38,451 bases of DNA from Synechococcus sp. CS-1331 (GCA_025127975.1 JAHLYQ010000004.1:1-38451), one strand, 5' to 3'; shown: positions 25,624 to 34,346, numbered from the stretch's first letter. A program made the numbers and translations. The notes: a model not told the origin generated them from the sequence alone.

Positions 25624-27681
25624 ATGGTGTTGAGGCGGCTGCGATCCCTCTGGCGTCAGCTGCTGCGACTGGAGCGCCCGCGCCAGTCGCCGGCAATCTG
25701 GCGCGCTCGAGACACGGTCTCGGTGCTGTTGGTGTGCGCCCTGGTGGCCCTGGTGGCGAGCTGGCCCTGGCTGGTGGAGCCCAGCCTCCGGCCCGGAATG
25801 GCGGCCCCGTTCACGCTGCGGGCCCCCAACGCCGCCCGGGTGCTCGACAGTGATGCCCTGGAGCAGCGCCGTCAGGAGCTGGTGCCCCGCACCACCGTGC
25901 AGGTGGTGGATGGGCAGACCAACCGACTGCTGAGCCAGAAGTTGGAGCAGGGTCTCAAGGCGGTGGAGCAGCAGGCCAACGCCGACCAACCACGCCTCGA
26001 ACCGGTGCAGATCACCGCCCAGGAGCGCAGCTGGCTGCAGGGTCTGGGCAGTGCCGAGCTCACGGCCTGGGCCCGGGAGGTGCGCCAGGCCCAGCTGCGC
26101 ATGCTCAGCCAGGGGCTGGCTCCCGGCTTGGCTGAAGGGCACTTGCTGCAGGCCGCCAGCCTGCAACTGGATTCTCTGGCGCAGACTCCGAGGGGGCTGG
26201 GAGCCAGGCTGCTGGCCGCTTCGCTGCAGGGCCACTCCAACCTGCGCAGTGACCAGGGCTTGAGCCAGCGGCGCATCGAGGCCCTGATCACCCAGCAGAG
26301 CATCCCCACGATCGTTGTGCAGCAAGGCGACCTGGTGACCCGCCAGGGGGAGCCCATCAGTCCCCAAGCCTTGGATGTGCTCGATTATTTCGGCTTGGTC
26401 AACCGACGGCCCCGGCCCCTCACCTGGCTGGGCCACTTCCTTGAGGCCCTGGCCGTGGCGGCGGTGATGATGCTGGTGCTGCGGCGCTGGCGGGCATGTC
26501 TGGAGCCGCGGCAGGCCCTGCTGGCCCTGGGGGCCATGCTGGTGATGCAGGGCTTCACCCTCTGGTTGGGCCCCCTGGCCAGCCCCATGGTGCTGCTGGT
26601 GCCGCCGGTTTTGCTGCTGGCCCAGGGCCTGGGTACGGCCTGCGGCCTGGCCTGGCTAGCGGCGGCCAGCCTGCTCTGGCCCCTACCGATCACGGGCCTG
26701 GTAGCCCTGCGGCTGCTGGTGGCCGTTGGCGTGGGCAGCGCGGCGGCGGTGACGGCCGGCCGGCAGCGCAACCGGGCCGAACTGCTGCAGCTGGCCGTGC
26801 TGCTGCCGGGTGCGGGCTTGGGAGTCCAGTATCTGCTGCTGCAGAGCCGCAGCCCGGCGGTGCAGGTAGACCTGCTCAGCGAGGCCCTGCTGCTGGGCGG
26901 GCTGTTGATGGCGGGACTGCTGCTGGCACCACTGGTGGAGACCTTCTTCGGGCTTGTGACCCGGGCGCGGCTGATGGAACTGGCCGATCTGCAGCGGCCG
27001 CTGCTGCGGCGGCTCTCGGTTGAGGCGCCAGGCACCTTCGAGCACACCCTGATGATCGCCGGCCTGGCTGAGGAGGGGGCCCGGGCGATCCAGGCCGACA
27101 TCGACCTGGTGCGCACCGGGGCCCTCTACCACGACGTGGGCAAGCTGCATGGCCCCCAGTGGTTCATCGAAAACCAAGGGGAAGGCAGCAACCCCCACGA
27201 CGCCCTTGATGACCCCGCCGCCAGCGCCCGAATCCTCCAGGCCCATGTGGATGAGGGGCTGAAGCTGGCCCGCCGCTATCGGCTGCCCCGGCCCCTGGCC
27301 GACTTCATCCCCGAGCACCAGGGCACGTTGAAGATGGGCTACTTCCTCCACCAGGCGCGCCAGCGGGATCCCAGTACCCCCGAGCAGCGGTTTCGCTATC
27401 TGGGCCCTACGCCCCGCAGTCGGGAAACGGCAATCCTGATGCTCGCCGATGGCTGTGAAGCTGCCCTGCGCTCCCTGCCTCCCGGCACCAACGAAGCGGA
27501 GGCCCGCCAGATGGTGCGTCGCATCGTGCAGGCGCGCCAGGCTGAAAACCAGCTGGTGCAGAGCGGGATCAGCCGGGCCGAACTAGAACTGCTGATCCGT
27601 GCCTTCGTGCGGGTGTGGAGGCGGATGCGCCACCGTCGTATCCCTTACCCGATCCCGGCCCGCAAGGCCTACAGCGCCTGA
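25624..27681 (+). CDS. 7TM-HD family phosphodiesterase (PgpH-like, probable c-di-AMP hydrolase)
   Basis: A 685-aa membrane enzyme. The order is: one N-terminal span (about 32-50), a large extracytoplasmic 7TMR-HDED domain (about 55-255, with VVQQGDLVTRQGEPIS near 224-239), a seven-span block (about 265-440), and a cytoplasmic HD domain. The HD residues are FEHTLMIAGLAE, TGALYHDVGKLHGPQWFIEN, NPHDALDDP, HVDEGLKLARRY and IPEHQGT. In Listeria PgpH this domain hydrolyses c-di-AMP; the same role here is inference. ATG 25624 is chosen; a TTG six bases earlier is also possible. A PGM1-related ligase gene follows 7 bp later. Confidence 0.93.
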   Translation: MVLRRLRSLWRQLLRLERPRQSPAIWRARDTVSVLLVCALVALVASWPWLVEPSLRPGMAAPFTLRAPNAARVLDSDALEQRRQELVPRTTVQVVDGQTNRLLSQKLEQGLKAVEQQANADQPRLEPVQITAQERSWLQGLGSAELTAWAREVRQAQLRMLSQGLAPGLAEGHLLQAASLQLDSLAQTPRGLGARLLAASLQGHSNLRSDQGLSQRRIEALITQQSIPTIVVQQGDLVTRQGEPISPQALDVLDYFGLVNRRPRPLTWLGHFLEALAVAAVMMLVLRRWRACLEPRQALLALGAMLVMQGFTLWLGPLASPMVLLVPPVLLLAQGLGTACGLAWLAAASLLWPLPITGLVALRLLVAVGVGSAAAVTAGRQRNRAELLQLAVLLPGAGLGVQYLLLQSRSPAVQVDLLSEALLLGGLLMAGLLLAPLVETFFGLVTRARLMELADLQRPLLRRLSVEAPGTFEHTLMIAGLAEEGARAIQADIDLVRTGALYHDVGKLHGPQWFIENQGEGSNPHDALDDPAASARILQAHVDEGLKLARRYRLPRPLADFIPEHQGTLKMGYFLHQARQRDPSTPEQRFRYLGPTPRSRETAILMLADGCEAALRSLPPGTNEAEARQMVRRIVQARQAENQLVQSGISRAELELLIRAFVRVWRRMRHRRIPYPIPARKAYSA

Positions 27682-27688
27682 TCCCGCC

Positions 27689-29191
27689 ATGACCCTGCTC
27701 AGCTTCCGCGAGCTCCAGCGCCAGCTGAAGCCCGAATGGGGCCGCACCACCCAGGCCCAGGGGCCGGATGTGGATGTGCTGATGGTGCCGTCGCTGTCGA
27801 TGGACCAGCGCCAGATCGACCTGGTGACCGGGGCCCACCACTACGAGGAGCGGCAATTGTTCGCCCTGATGCGACTGCGGGATCCCGGGGTGCGCATGGT
27901 TTACACCACCAGCAAGCCCTTGGGGGAGCTGGTGGTGGATGCGGTGCTGGAGTTGCTGCCGGGCCTGCCCACCTCCCATGCGCGGCGGCGGCTGCACCTG
28001 CTGGATACCGATGACGCCTCCAGCCGGCCCCTCACCGCCAAGCTGCTGGAGCGGCCTGCCCTGCTGGCCCGCATTGCCGAGCTGCTGCGGCCAGGGCGCA
28101 GCTTCATCAACTGCTTTGTGGTGAGCGATCTGGAGCGGCAGTTGTCGGAGCGGCTGCAGGTGCCCCTGCTGGGCACCGACCCGGCCCTGGGCTACTGGGG
28201 CAGCAAGGCCGGCAGCCGGGAGCTGTTTGCCCGCTGCGGCGTACCCCATCCCCCCGGCTCGGCCCACACTCACAGCCTCGACGACCTGACGGAGGCCACC
28301 GCCGACCTCTGGGAGGCCCATCCCCAGCTGGGCAAGTGTGTGGTGAAGCTCAACGAAGGCTTTGGCGGCGAGGGCAACGCTTCCCTGGCCCTGGCCCCGC
28401 TCCAGCTTGCTGAGCTCGGTGCCGCCGGGCGGCGCCAGCGGCTGCGCCAGGCCCTTGAACAGCTGCCGATGCCCTCCCCCAGCTGGCGTGAACAGCTGGG
28501 CCAGCAGGGGGCCCTAGTGGAGGCCTGGCTGGAGGGGGGCGAGGAGCTCAGCTCCCCCAGCGTGCAGGGCACGATCCACCCTGGCCATCCCGGCCTGGTA
28601 GAGATGCTCTCAAGCCATGAGCAGGTGCTCGGTGGCGCCAGCGGGCAGACCTACCAAGGCTGCACTTTTCCGGCGGCCGCTCCCTACCGGCAGGCCTTAA
28701 TGCGCCATGGCCAGGCGGTGGGCGAGGCGCTGGCGGCGGAGGGGGCGCTGGAGCGCTACGCGGTGGATTTCATCGCCCGGCGCTTCGGCGACCGCTGGGA
28801 CCTGCAGGCGATCGAGGTGAACCTGCGCCAGGGGGGCACCACCCACCCCTATCTCGCCCTCAGCGCAATCAGCGGCGGCTGCCTGGATCCGGCCAGCGGG
28901 CTCTATCACTCCCCCAGCGGCCAGCAACTGCATTACCGGGCCACCGATAACCTCACGGCGCCAGAGCTCCGCGGCCTGCTGCCGGTGGATCTGGTCGACA
29001 TCGTCACCGAGGCTGGCCTGCACTTCGATCCAGCTAAGTTGCGCGGCAGCGTCTTTCATCTGCTGGGCTGCCTTTCCGAATACGGCAAGCTCGGCATGAC
29101 CTGCATCGGCCGCAGTGCCGCAGAGGCCGCGGCGGTATACGCCGCCACCGAAGCCGAACTGCTCCGGGCCGCCCAGGTTCTCGGTAGGTAG
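27689..29191 (+). CDS. PGM1-related ATP-grasp peptide ligase-like protein
   Basis: A 500-aa protein starting at ATG 27689, 7 bp after the 7TM-HD gene. The N-terminal half (DVDVLMVPSLSMDQRQIDLV, FINCFVVSDLERQLSERL) resembles the pre-ATP-grasp part of PGM1-like carboxylate-amine ligases. The ATP-grasp core shows KCVVKLNEGFGGEGNASLAL (about 216-235), ALVEAWLEGGEELSSPSVQG and the metal-binding motif LQAIEVNLRQGGTTHPYLAL (about 372-391). The pheganomycin enzyme PGM1 joins peptides to an amino acid-like cap; the substrates of cyanobacterial members are unknown to me. No precursor peptide gene is visible next to it. It is a probable operon with the 7TM-HD gene and the lipoprotein gene after it. Confidence 0.82.
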   Translation: MTLLSFRELQRQLKPEWGRTTQAQGPDVDVLMVPSLSMDQRQIDLVTGAHHYEERQLFALMRLRDPGVRMVYTTSKPLGELVVDAVLELLPGLPTSHARRRLHLLDTDDASSRPLTAKLLERPALLARIAELLRPGRSFINCFVVSDLERQLSERLQVPLLGTDPALGYWGSKAGSRELFARCGVPHPPGSAHTHSLDDLTEATADLWEAHPQLGKCVVKLNEGFGGEGNASLALAPLQLAELGAAGRRQRLRQALEQLPMPSPSWREQLGQQGALVEAWLEGGEELSSPSVQGTIHPGHPGLVEMLSSHEQVLGGASGQTYQGCTFPAAAPYRQALMRHGQAVGEALAAEGALERYAVDFIARRFGDRWDLQAIEVNLRQGGTTHPYLALSAISGGCLDPASGLYHSPSGQQLHYRATDNLTAPELRGLLPVDLVDIVTEAGLHFDPAKLRGSVFHLLGCLSEYGKLGMTCIGRSAAEAAAVYAATEAELLRAAQVLGR

Positions 29192-29200
29192 GCTTCACAG

Positions 29201-29767
29201 ATGGACCAGAGAGCTGGAACGGGCCAGATGCTGGCACCATTGCTGGCCCCCTTACTGGCACTTCTGCTGGTGTCCTGTGATGGCGCCAAGCGGCAGCAGC
29301 AGGAGGCTGCCGAGCTCCGCCAAAGGCAACTGACTGCCCTGTCGAGCCGCTGCCGCAGTCAGCAGGCGACGGTGCGGCAGCAGGTTGAGAGCCTGGCCAG
29401 CAGCAACGCCCGGCTCAGCCGGCTCAGCCTGCAGACCTACATCCCGCTGCAGCGGCCCTTGGCTCCCGATCCGGAGCTGCTGGCGCGCTTCACCCGGGAA
29501 GATCAGGAGCTGGAGCTGGAGCGCCATGGCCAGGCCCTGGAGCGCTGGCGCCAGGCCGATCGGGCCGGGAAACGCCGCTGGCAGCAGCAGCAGCAGGCCC
29601 GCCGGGGGGCGCTTATCGCCGGGCGAGAGCAGGCCCTAGCCAAGCTCAGCCGGCTGGGTGTGCCTCCCACCGCTGAGGCCCGCGCCGCCTGGAGCAGCTG
29701 TGACCAGGCCAAACTTGCGGCTCTGAAGTCGGCACAAGCCGGTTTGGTTTTGAAGCGGGGACGTTAA
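29201..29767 (+). CDS. Hypothetical lipoprotein with coiled-coil region
   Basis: A 188-aa protein. A hydrophobic N-terminus (MLAPLLAPLLALLLVSCDGA, from residue 10) ends in the lipobox LVSC, with the lipid-accepting Cys at about 26. The mature chain is highly charged and Gln-rich, with helical and probably coiled-coil segments (KRQQQEAAELRQRQLTALSS; ELELERHGQALERWRQADRA). Two further cysteines (SSRCRSQ and WSSCDQ) could pair. I do not recognise a family. It starts 9 bp after the ATP-grasp gene and is probably co-transcribed with it. Confidence 0.7.
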   Translation: MDQRAGTGQMLAPLLAPLLALLLVSCDGAKRQQQEAAELRQRQLTALSSRCRSQQATVRQQVESLASSNARLSRLSLQTYIPLQRPLAPDPELLARFTREDQELELERHGQALERWRQADRAGKRRWQQQQQARRGALIAGREQALAKLSRLGVPPTAEARAAWSSCDQAKLAALKSAQAGLVLKRGR

Positions 29768-29795
29768 ACTTGCCTCCAGCGAAGTAGCCCTTGGG

Positions 29796-30245
29796 ATGGC
29801 CCAGAGTCCGGATGGTGACACCAAGCCCCGTTCCCGCCGGCCCCAGCGGCGCCAACTCTTCTGCCCGGCCCATCCGGAGCAGCGTATTGAGGGCAACGGC
29901 AAGAAGTACTTCCTTCACCTGCTCACCGCTGAGCAGCTTCAGGCCCGGGGCATGCCCGATAAGAAGGCCCGGCTGGTGATCCAGGCATATCCGGTGCTGG
30001 TGCTGAGCAATGAGTGGCTCGAGGAGCTCTTCTGCCCGGCCTGCGGCACCAGCAGCTGGTGCCATGTCACCCGCCTTGATCGGGTGGAGCACACGGTGCG
30101 CTGGGCGCCGCGGGCCCTTTGGGAGCAGGTGGCCCATGTGGATCCGGTGGTGGCCAACCCGTCGGTGAGCGAGTACAGCCGCAGGGAGGCCAGCCGGCTC
30201 AACCAGAAGCGCAAAGACGGCAAGCGATTCTTTGACGCCGGCTAG
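29796..30245 (+). CDS. Conserved hypothetical protein with a possible zinc-binding site
   Basis: A 149-aa basic protein. LFCPAH near residue 22 and LFCPACGTSSWCHVTRLD (about 78-95) together offer three or four Cys plus His, compatible with a zinc ribbon split across the chain. The middle part (GKKYFLHLLTAEQLQARGMP, KARLVIQAYPVLVLSNEWLE) looks folded, and the C-terminus (SRREASRLNQKRKDGKRFFD) is basic, as in nucleic-acid-binding proteins. No family is recognised and nucleic-acid binding is inference. It begins 28 bp after the lipoprotein gene and converges on fcl with a 14-bp gap. Confidence 0.72.
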   Translation: MAQSPDGDTKPRSRRPQRRQLFCPAHPEQRIEGNGKKYFLHLLTAEQLQARGMPDKKARLVIQAYPVLVLSNEWLEELFCPACGTSSWCHVTRLDRVEHTVRWAPRALWEQVAHVDPVVANPSVSEYSRREASRLNQKRKDGKRFFDAG

Positions 30246-30259
30246 GCCTAGTCTTCGGT

Positions 30260-31267
30260 TTACAGGCGCACCAGCTGCTGCTGCAGCTGCTGGCGAAACA
30301 GGTCCACCGTGTTCTGCAGGCCCGTGGCCAGGGGAATGCGGGCCTGCCAGCCCAGGGCGCTGAGGCGACTGACATCCAGCTGCTTTTTCGGGGTGCCATC
30401 GCTCTGGCTGGAATCCCAGACGATCTCGCCGCGGAAGCCGGTTGCCTCGGCCACCGCCTTGGCTAGCTCGCCAATCGAGAGATCCAGGCCGGTGCCCACA
30501 TTGAGATAGGGGATTGCCCCGGGCCCAGGGCTCCAGCGCTCGAGGGCAAATAGGCAGGCTTCGCCGAGGTCGTCCACATGCAGGAATTCCCGCAGCGGCG
30601 TGCCTGTGCCCCAGCAGCTCACCTGGGTGCCCAGGCCCTGCTCGGGGCGCTCGGAGGCTTCATGGAAGCGGCGGATCAGCGCCGGCAGCACGTGACTGTT
30701 GGTGGGGTGATAGTTGTCGCCCGGCCCATAGAGATTGGTGGGCATCAGGCTGATGGCGTCGAATCCGTATTGCCGGCGCAGCGCCTCGCACAACTTGAGG
30801 CCGGCGATCTTGGCGATTGCATACCACTCGTTGGTGGGCTCGAGCGCCCCGGTGAGCAGGGCTTCCTCCCGAATCGGCTGCTCGGCAAATTTGGGGTAGA
30901 TGCAGCTACTGCCCAGAAACAGCAGCCGTCGCGCGCCTGAGCGCCAGGCGCTTTCGATCACGTTGGTCTGGATCTTGAGGTTGTCCAGCAGGAAATCGGC
31001 CGGGTAGGTGGCGTTGGCGTGGATGCCGCCCACCTTGGCGGCCGCCAGCACCACCACCGAGGGTTGCTGGGCGCCAAACCAGCTGGAAACGGCCGCCCCA
31101 TCGAGCAGGTCGAGCTCGCTGCGGGGGGGGGTGAGGATTTGGCCATAGCCGGCGGCGCTGAGGGCCCGCACGATCGCCGAGCCCGCCATGCCCCGGCTGC
31201 CGGCCACGAAAATCCGATCCTGGGGCTGGATCAGGGGCGCGCTGCCCATGGTGGGCCCGCTGCTCAT
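30260..31267 (-). CDS. fcl: GDP-L-fucose synthase
   Basis: Epimerises and reduces GDP-4-keto-6-deoxymannose to GDP-L-fucose. The 335-aa short-chain dehydrogenase/reductase has the NADP-binding motif [20 protein letters not shown] (about 19-38), the catalytic Ser in [10 protein letters not shown] (about 115-124), the Tyr/Lys pair in [16 protein letters not shown] (about 143-158) and [20 protein letters not shown]. The first about 17 residues are extra, so a start at the second Met (codon 7) is possible. It overlaps gmd by 4 nt, and the two enzymes act in sequence. The sugar probably feeds the export system encoded beside it. Confidence 0.96.
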   Translation of the reverse strand: MSSGPTMGSAPLIQPQDRIFVAGSRGMAGSAIVRALSAAGYGQILTPPRSELDLLDGAAVSSWFGAQQPSVVVLAAAKVGGIHANATYPADFLLDNLKIQTNVIESAWRSGARRLLFLGSSCIYPKFAEQPIREEALLTGALEPTNEWYAIAKIAGLKLCEALRRQYGFDAISLMPTNLYGPGDNYHPTNSHVLPALIRRFHEASERPEQGLGTQVSCWGTGTPLREFLHVDDLGEACLFALERWSPGPGAIPYLNVGTGLDLSIGELAKAVAEATGFRGEIVWDSSQSDGTPKKQLDVSRLSALGWQARIPLATGLQNTVDLFRQQLQQQLVRL

Positions 31268-32445
31268 GGCTGGATCGCTTCGCGGGCCATCTCGACGGCC
31301 ATGGGGTTGGTGGGCGGGTTCTCCATCGAGCCCACCACCGCAAAGCCCTTGAGCCGCAGGATCGCTTCTTTTTTGGCCTCTTCCTTGTCGGCGGCCACCA
31401 TTTCGGCCACCAGCTCCTCAAGGGTGGTGGTGGGAACCCAGCCCAGCTTCTCGCGGGCCATGGTGGGATCCCCCAGCAGGGTTTCCACCTCGGCGGGGCG
31501 GAAGTAGCGGGGGTCGATGCGCACCACCACCTCGCTGCTGCCGGAGCGGCGGCCGATCTCATGGATCCCCTCCCCTTGCCAATCGATCCCCCCCCAGCCG
31601 AGCTGCTCGGCGGTGAGTTCGATGAAGCGGCGCACCGTTTCCTGCCGGCCGGTGGCGATCACGAAGTCTTGCGGCGGCCCCTCCTGCTGGAGCATGCGCC
31701 ACTGCATTTCCACATAGTCGCGGGCGTGGCCCCAGTCCCTCAGGGAGTCGAGGTTGCCCATGTAGAGGCAATCGTCGAGCCCGGCATCAATGCGGGCCAG
31801 GCCGCGGGTGATCTTGCGGGTCACAAACGTTTCCCCCCGGCGCGGCGATTCGTGGTTGAAGAGGATGCCATTGCATGCATACATGCCGTAGGCCTCCCGG
31901 TAGTTGACGGTGATCCAGTAGCCGTAAAGCTTGGCCACGCCGTAGGGGGAGCGGGGATAGAAGGGGGTGGTTTCCTTCTGGGGGATCTCCTGCACCAGGC
32001 CGTATAGCTCGGAGGTGGAGGCCTGGTAGATGCGGGTTTTGGAGCTGAGGCCGAGGATTCTTACGGCCTCGAGGATGCGCAACGGGCCGAGGGCGTCGCA
32101 GTCTGCCGTGTATTCGGGGCTCTCGAAGCTCACCGCCACATGGCTCTGGGCGCCTAGGTTGTAGATCTCATCGGGCTGCACCTGCTGGATGATCCGGATC
32201 AGGTTGGAGCTGTCTGTGAGGTCGCCGTAGTGCAGTTGCAGCTTGGGGGCCTGGCCCTCGCTGCCGGTCTCGTGGGGATCCTGATAGAGGTGGTCTATCC
32301 GCTGGGTGTTGAAGCTGCTGGCCCGGCGCTTGATGCCATGCACGCTGTAGCCCTTCTCCAGCAACAACTCGGCCAGGTAGGAGCCATCCTGGCCGGCGAC
32401 GCCGGTGATCAGGGCGGTTTTGCAGGCGGAGTTGCTCACGGTCAT
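31264..32445 (-). CDS. gmd: GDP-mannose 4,6-dehydratase
   Basis: Converts GDP-mannose to GDP-4-keto-6-deoxymannose. The 393-aa protein shows the Rossmann motif [20 protein letters not shown] (about 11-30), [38 protein letters not shown], the Thr/Glu pair in [10 protein letters not shown] (about 141-150) and [15 protein letters not shown] with the catalytic Tyr/Lys. The C-terminus (about 365-393) is Glu/Lys/Ala-rich and slightly longer than in E. coli. It is the first gene of the gmd-fcl pair. The gap before it (32446-32494) holds a short AT-rich repeat. Confidence 0.97.
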   Translation of the reverse strand: MTVSNSACKTALITGVAGQDGSYLAELLLEKGYSVHGIKRRASSFNTQRIDHLYQDPHETGSEGQAPKLQLHYGDLTDSSNLIRIIQQVQPDEIYNLGAQSHVAVSFESPEYTADCDALGPLRILEAVRILGLSSKTRIYQASTSELYGLVQEIPQKETTPFYPRSPYGVAKLYGYWITVNYREAYGMYACNGILFNHESPRRGETFVTRKITRGLARIDAGLDDCLYMGNLDSLRDWGHARDYVEMQWRMLQQEGPPQDFVIATGRQETVRRFIELTAEQLGWGGIDWQGEGIHEIGRRSGSSEVVVRIDPRYFRPAEVETLLGDPTMAREKLGWVPTTTLEELVAEMVAADKEEAKKEAILRLKGFAVVGSMENPPTNPMAVEMAREAIQP

Positions 32446-32472
32446 CTTTTAACGTTCAGGCAATCTTAACTA

Positions 32473-32506
32473 TCAGGCTTTTTCAGCCTATTTTTCAGGC
32501 TATTTT
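32473..32506. repeat. Short AT-rich tandem repeat at the gmd/phosphatase junction
   Basis: Three consecutive units, TCAGGCTTTT (32473), TCAGCCTATTTT (32483) and TCAGGCTATTTT (32495), straddle the 3' end of the phosphatase gene. The third unit includes its stop codon. AGGCT/AGCCT in the first two units can form a 5-bp hairpin. A role as a weak terminator or mRNA end is possible but not shown. Confidence 0.65.
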
Positions 32507-32980
32507 CAGTGCCGCCGGCGCGGCAACGCTGAGCTGGGCAAGTAGCATCAGTTGGGCGGCCGACGGGCCGGTGCCGGGGTGCACCTGGAGCAGGTAGTCG
32601 AGGGCGTTCTGCCGGCTCAGACCATGCTCCCGCATCAGCCAGGCCAGGCAGACCAGGGGCGAGCGTTCGATCGCCGCCACACAGTGGACAAACACCGGCC
32701 CATGGCCGCGCAGCTCAGCCAATGCAGCCAGGGCCTGCTCAAGTTGGCCAATGCTGAGGGTGCCCTGGCTGCGGTGGTCTGGCAGCACCAGTCGACGGCA
32801 GTGGAAGCGCTGCTCCAGGTCGGGCGGGGCGGCCTTCTCCTCGGTGGAGCAGAGGCTGAGCACCGCCTTGATGCCCTCCGCTTCCAGCCTGTTGAGATGT
32901 CTGGCAGCTACCGGCGCGGGGCCGAGGGCCAAATCTTGTACTAAGACCCAGCTTACTGGAAAGGCTGAGATGGCGATCAT
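32495..32980 (-). CDS. Dual-specificity/tyrosine-type protein phosphatase
   Basis: A 161-aa protein from ATG 32980. The active-site loop GPVFVHCVAAIERSPLVCLA contains Cys-X5-Arg (CVAAIER) followed by Ser, as in Cys-based phosphatases. Upstream, LVLPDHRSQG supplies a candidate general-acid Asp, and GIKAVLSLCST precedes it as in DSPs. The usual Gly in HCxxGxxR is Ala. A TTG at 33034 would extend the frame, but it coincides with a TTGACA -35 box, so 32980 is preferred. The gene lies between gmd and the Wza-like gene, 1.4 kb from the Wzc-like kinase. Dephosphorylating that kinase is a reasonable inference. Confidence 0.85.
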   Translation of the reverse strand: MIAISAFPVSWVLVQDLALGPAPVAARHLNRLEAEGIKAVLSLCSTEEKAAPPDLEQRFHCRRLVLPDHRSQGTLSIGQLEQALAALAELRGHGPVFVHCVAAIERSPLVCLAWLMREHGLSRQNALDYLLQVHPGTGPSAAQLMLLAQLSVAAPAALKIA

Positions 32981-33004
32981 TTGGCGATGATAAAGCTTCT
33001 GGTG

Positions 33005-33034
33005 ATATTTCAGCGCATTTATCAGAGCTGTCAA
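33005..33034 (-). promoter_or_regulatory. Possible sigma-70-type promoter of the phosphatase gene
   Basis: Reading the minus strand, TTGACA (33034-33029) is a perfect -35 and AAATAT (33010-33005) a weak -10, separated by 18 bp. A start about 7 nt further on would leave a leader of roughly 15-20 nt before ATG 32980. Confidence 0.4.
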
Positions 33035-33138
33035 TGGGTGAGCCGGGCGGTCTGGGCAGCCCTTTTGGGAGAGTCGATCTGATGATTAAGAAACATTAAT
33101 AAATCCAGCAAGATTTAATGTTTGGCCTGAATTAAGAT

Positions 33139-33197
33139 CGAGCTTTCTTGCTCGGCATTTGCCAATTGGCGCGAGTACAAGTCAACGGTTGTTGACT
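33139..33197. repeat. Three small inverted repeats between the phosphatase and Wza-like genes
   Basis: Within 59 bp lie CGAGC/GCTCG (33139-33143 and 33150-33154, loop TTTCTT), the perfect palindrome GCCAATTGGC (33161-33170) and AGTCAAC/GTTGACT (33180-33186 and 33191-33197, loop GGTT). The last overlaps the stop codon region of the Wza-like gene and may end its transcript, although no T-run follows. The stretch is AT-rich relative to the window and has no gene. Confidence 0.7.
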
Positions 33198-34240
33198 ACT
33201 TCAATAAAGCCAAGTATACCTAAAATAGGACTTAGCGGTGTGATTACTGCAGTTAGCGCGTCGCTGGTCACCGCCAGGCCGCTGCGGTTCAAAATCACGG
33301 TGTCGCCCTCGCGCAGGGGCGGATTCTTGCTGTTGGAGGCCCCCTGGCTCAGGTTGAGGGCAAACTTCTGACGAGTGACAGTGCCGTTGCGGCTGAGCCG
33401 CACCAGTTCCACGTCGCCCCGGTTAGCCCGCCAGGCGATTGGCCCCCCTGCCGCCAGCACCGCCTGCACCAAGGGGGTGTTGGCCGGCACTTGAATGCGG
33501 CCGCCGCCCTTCACCTCGCCAATCACGTTCACATTGATATCTGGAGGAGCCAAGGTGGTGGAGGAAAGTTCGATCATCTCCGGTACGGGCTCGGCCGCCG
33601 CTTCGATCCGAATCGTATCGCCGTCAAATAGGAGGGGATTCTGCTGCTGATCACCCTCGAGAATAAGGGCCAGCAGATTGAGGCGAGTGCGCTTGTAGGC
33701 CCCTGCCTCGCCAGGCAAGCGGCGTTGCAGCATCACACTGCGCAGGTCGGCCAAGGAAGTTATGCCGCCTGCCTTGGAGATGGCATCCACCAGGGTTGGT
33801 AGGCCCTGGTTGGAAACGCCAACGTCCCCCCGAGATTCATTTCCGACCGGCGAGAGCGTGTAAAGCCCCGGATTGGATACCTGGCCCACCAGGGCCACGC
33901 GCAGGGGTCTGGGGGTGGCCACCGAAAGCTGCAATTCCGGACGCAGCAACTGACGCTTATAAAGCGTTTCCAGCCACTGGCTGGCTTGGGATAGGGTCAG
34001 TCCCGTGAGTCGCACATTGCCCAGTAGGGGCAGGCTGGCTGTGCCGTCGCTGAGTAGGTTAATGGGGCCAGATAGCTCCGACGCCGCCAGGAAGCGCAGT
34101 GCGAGGGAATCACCTGGCCCGAGAATGTAGGCATCATCTTGATCGGCTGTCAGCGCCTGGGCTCTCACCCCTGACAGGGTGGAGAGACTCAGCACAAGCG
34201 AAGCCGCTACGGCAAAGTGGCGGAATCGGCCTCGCTTCAT
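33182..34240 (-). CDS. Polysaccharide biosynthesis/export protein (Wza-like, SLBB domains)
   Basis: An outer-membrane polysaccharide export (OPX) protein of 352 aa from ATG 34240. A signal peptide MKRGRFRHFAVAASLVLSLS ends near GVRAQA. The export domain has DDAYILGPGDSLALRFLAAS and DGTASLPLLGNVRLTGLTLS (about 35-85). SLBB-type domains follow: RVALVGQVSNPGLYTLSP and NVNVIGEVKGGGRIQVPANT. There is no lipobox Cys after the signal peptide, unlike E. coli Wza. The C-terminal GDTVILNRSG is followed by a hydrophobic end that may be membrane-associated. An upstream ATG at 34288 is in frame but not needed. It diverges from the Wzc-like gene, its expected partner. Confidence 0.93.
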   Translation of the reverse strand: MKRGRFRHFAVAASLVLSLSTLSGVRAQALTADQDDAYILGPGDSLALRFLAASELSGPINLLSDGTASLPLLGNVRLTGLTLSQASQWLETLYKRQLLRPELQLSVATPRPLRVALVGQVSNPGLYTLSPVGNESRGDVGVSNQGLPTLVDAISKAGGITSLADLRSVMLQRRLPGEAGAYKRTRLNLLALILEGDQQQNPLLFDGDTIRIEAAAEPVPEMIELSSTTLAPPDINVNVIGEVKGGGRIQVPANTPLVQAVLAAGGPIAWRANRGDVELVRLSRNGTVTRQKFALNLSQGASNSKNPPLREGDTVILNRSGLAVTSDALTAVITPLSPILGILGFIEVVNNR

Positions 34241-34346
34241 TGCTGCCCTAATCAAGTCACGTAATTGTAGCGGGCACGCAAGGGGCAATTTTTTTGAACT
34301 TCGCTATGATTGCGGCAACTTGGGCGATGCGAATCGCTTGGCTAAG
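34241..34346. promoter_or_regulatory. Divergent promoter region of the Wza-like and Wzc-like genes
   Basis: Going left, TACAAT (34269-34264, minus strand) is a good -10 about 24 bp before the Wza-like ATG. Going right, TATGAT (34305-34310) is a good -10 about 37 bp before the Wzc-like ATG. Neither has a clear -35, which is common in cyanobacteria. The gap is AT-rich with a run of T at 34289-34295. Confidence 0.35.

Noticed and set aside
34179..34346. Upstream extension of the Wzc-like gene
   Set aside because: It lies antisense to the start of the Wza-like gene and through the divergent promoter gap; ATG 34347 suits the protein better.
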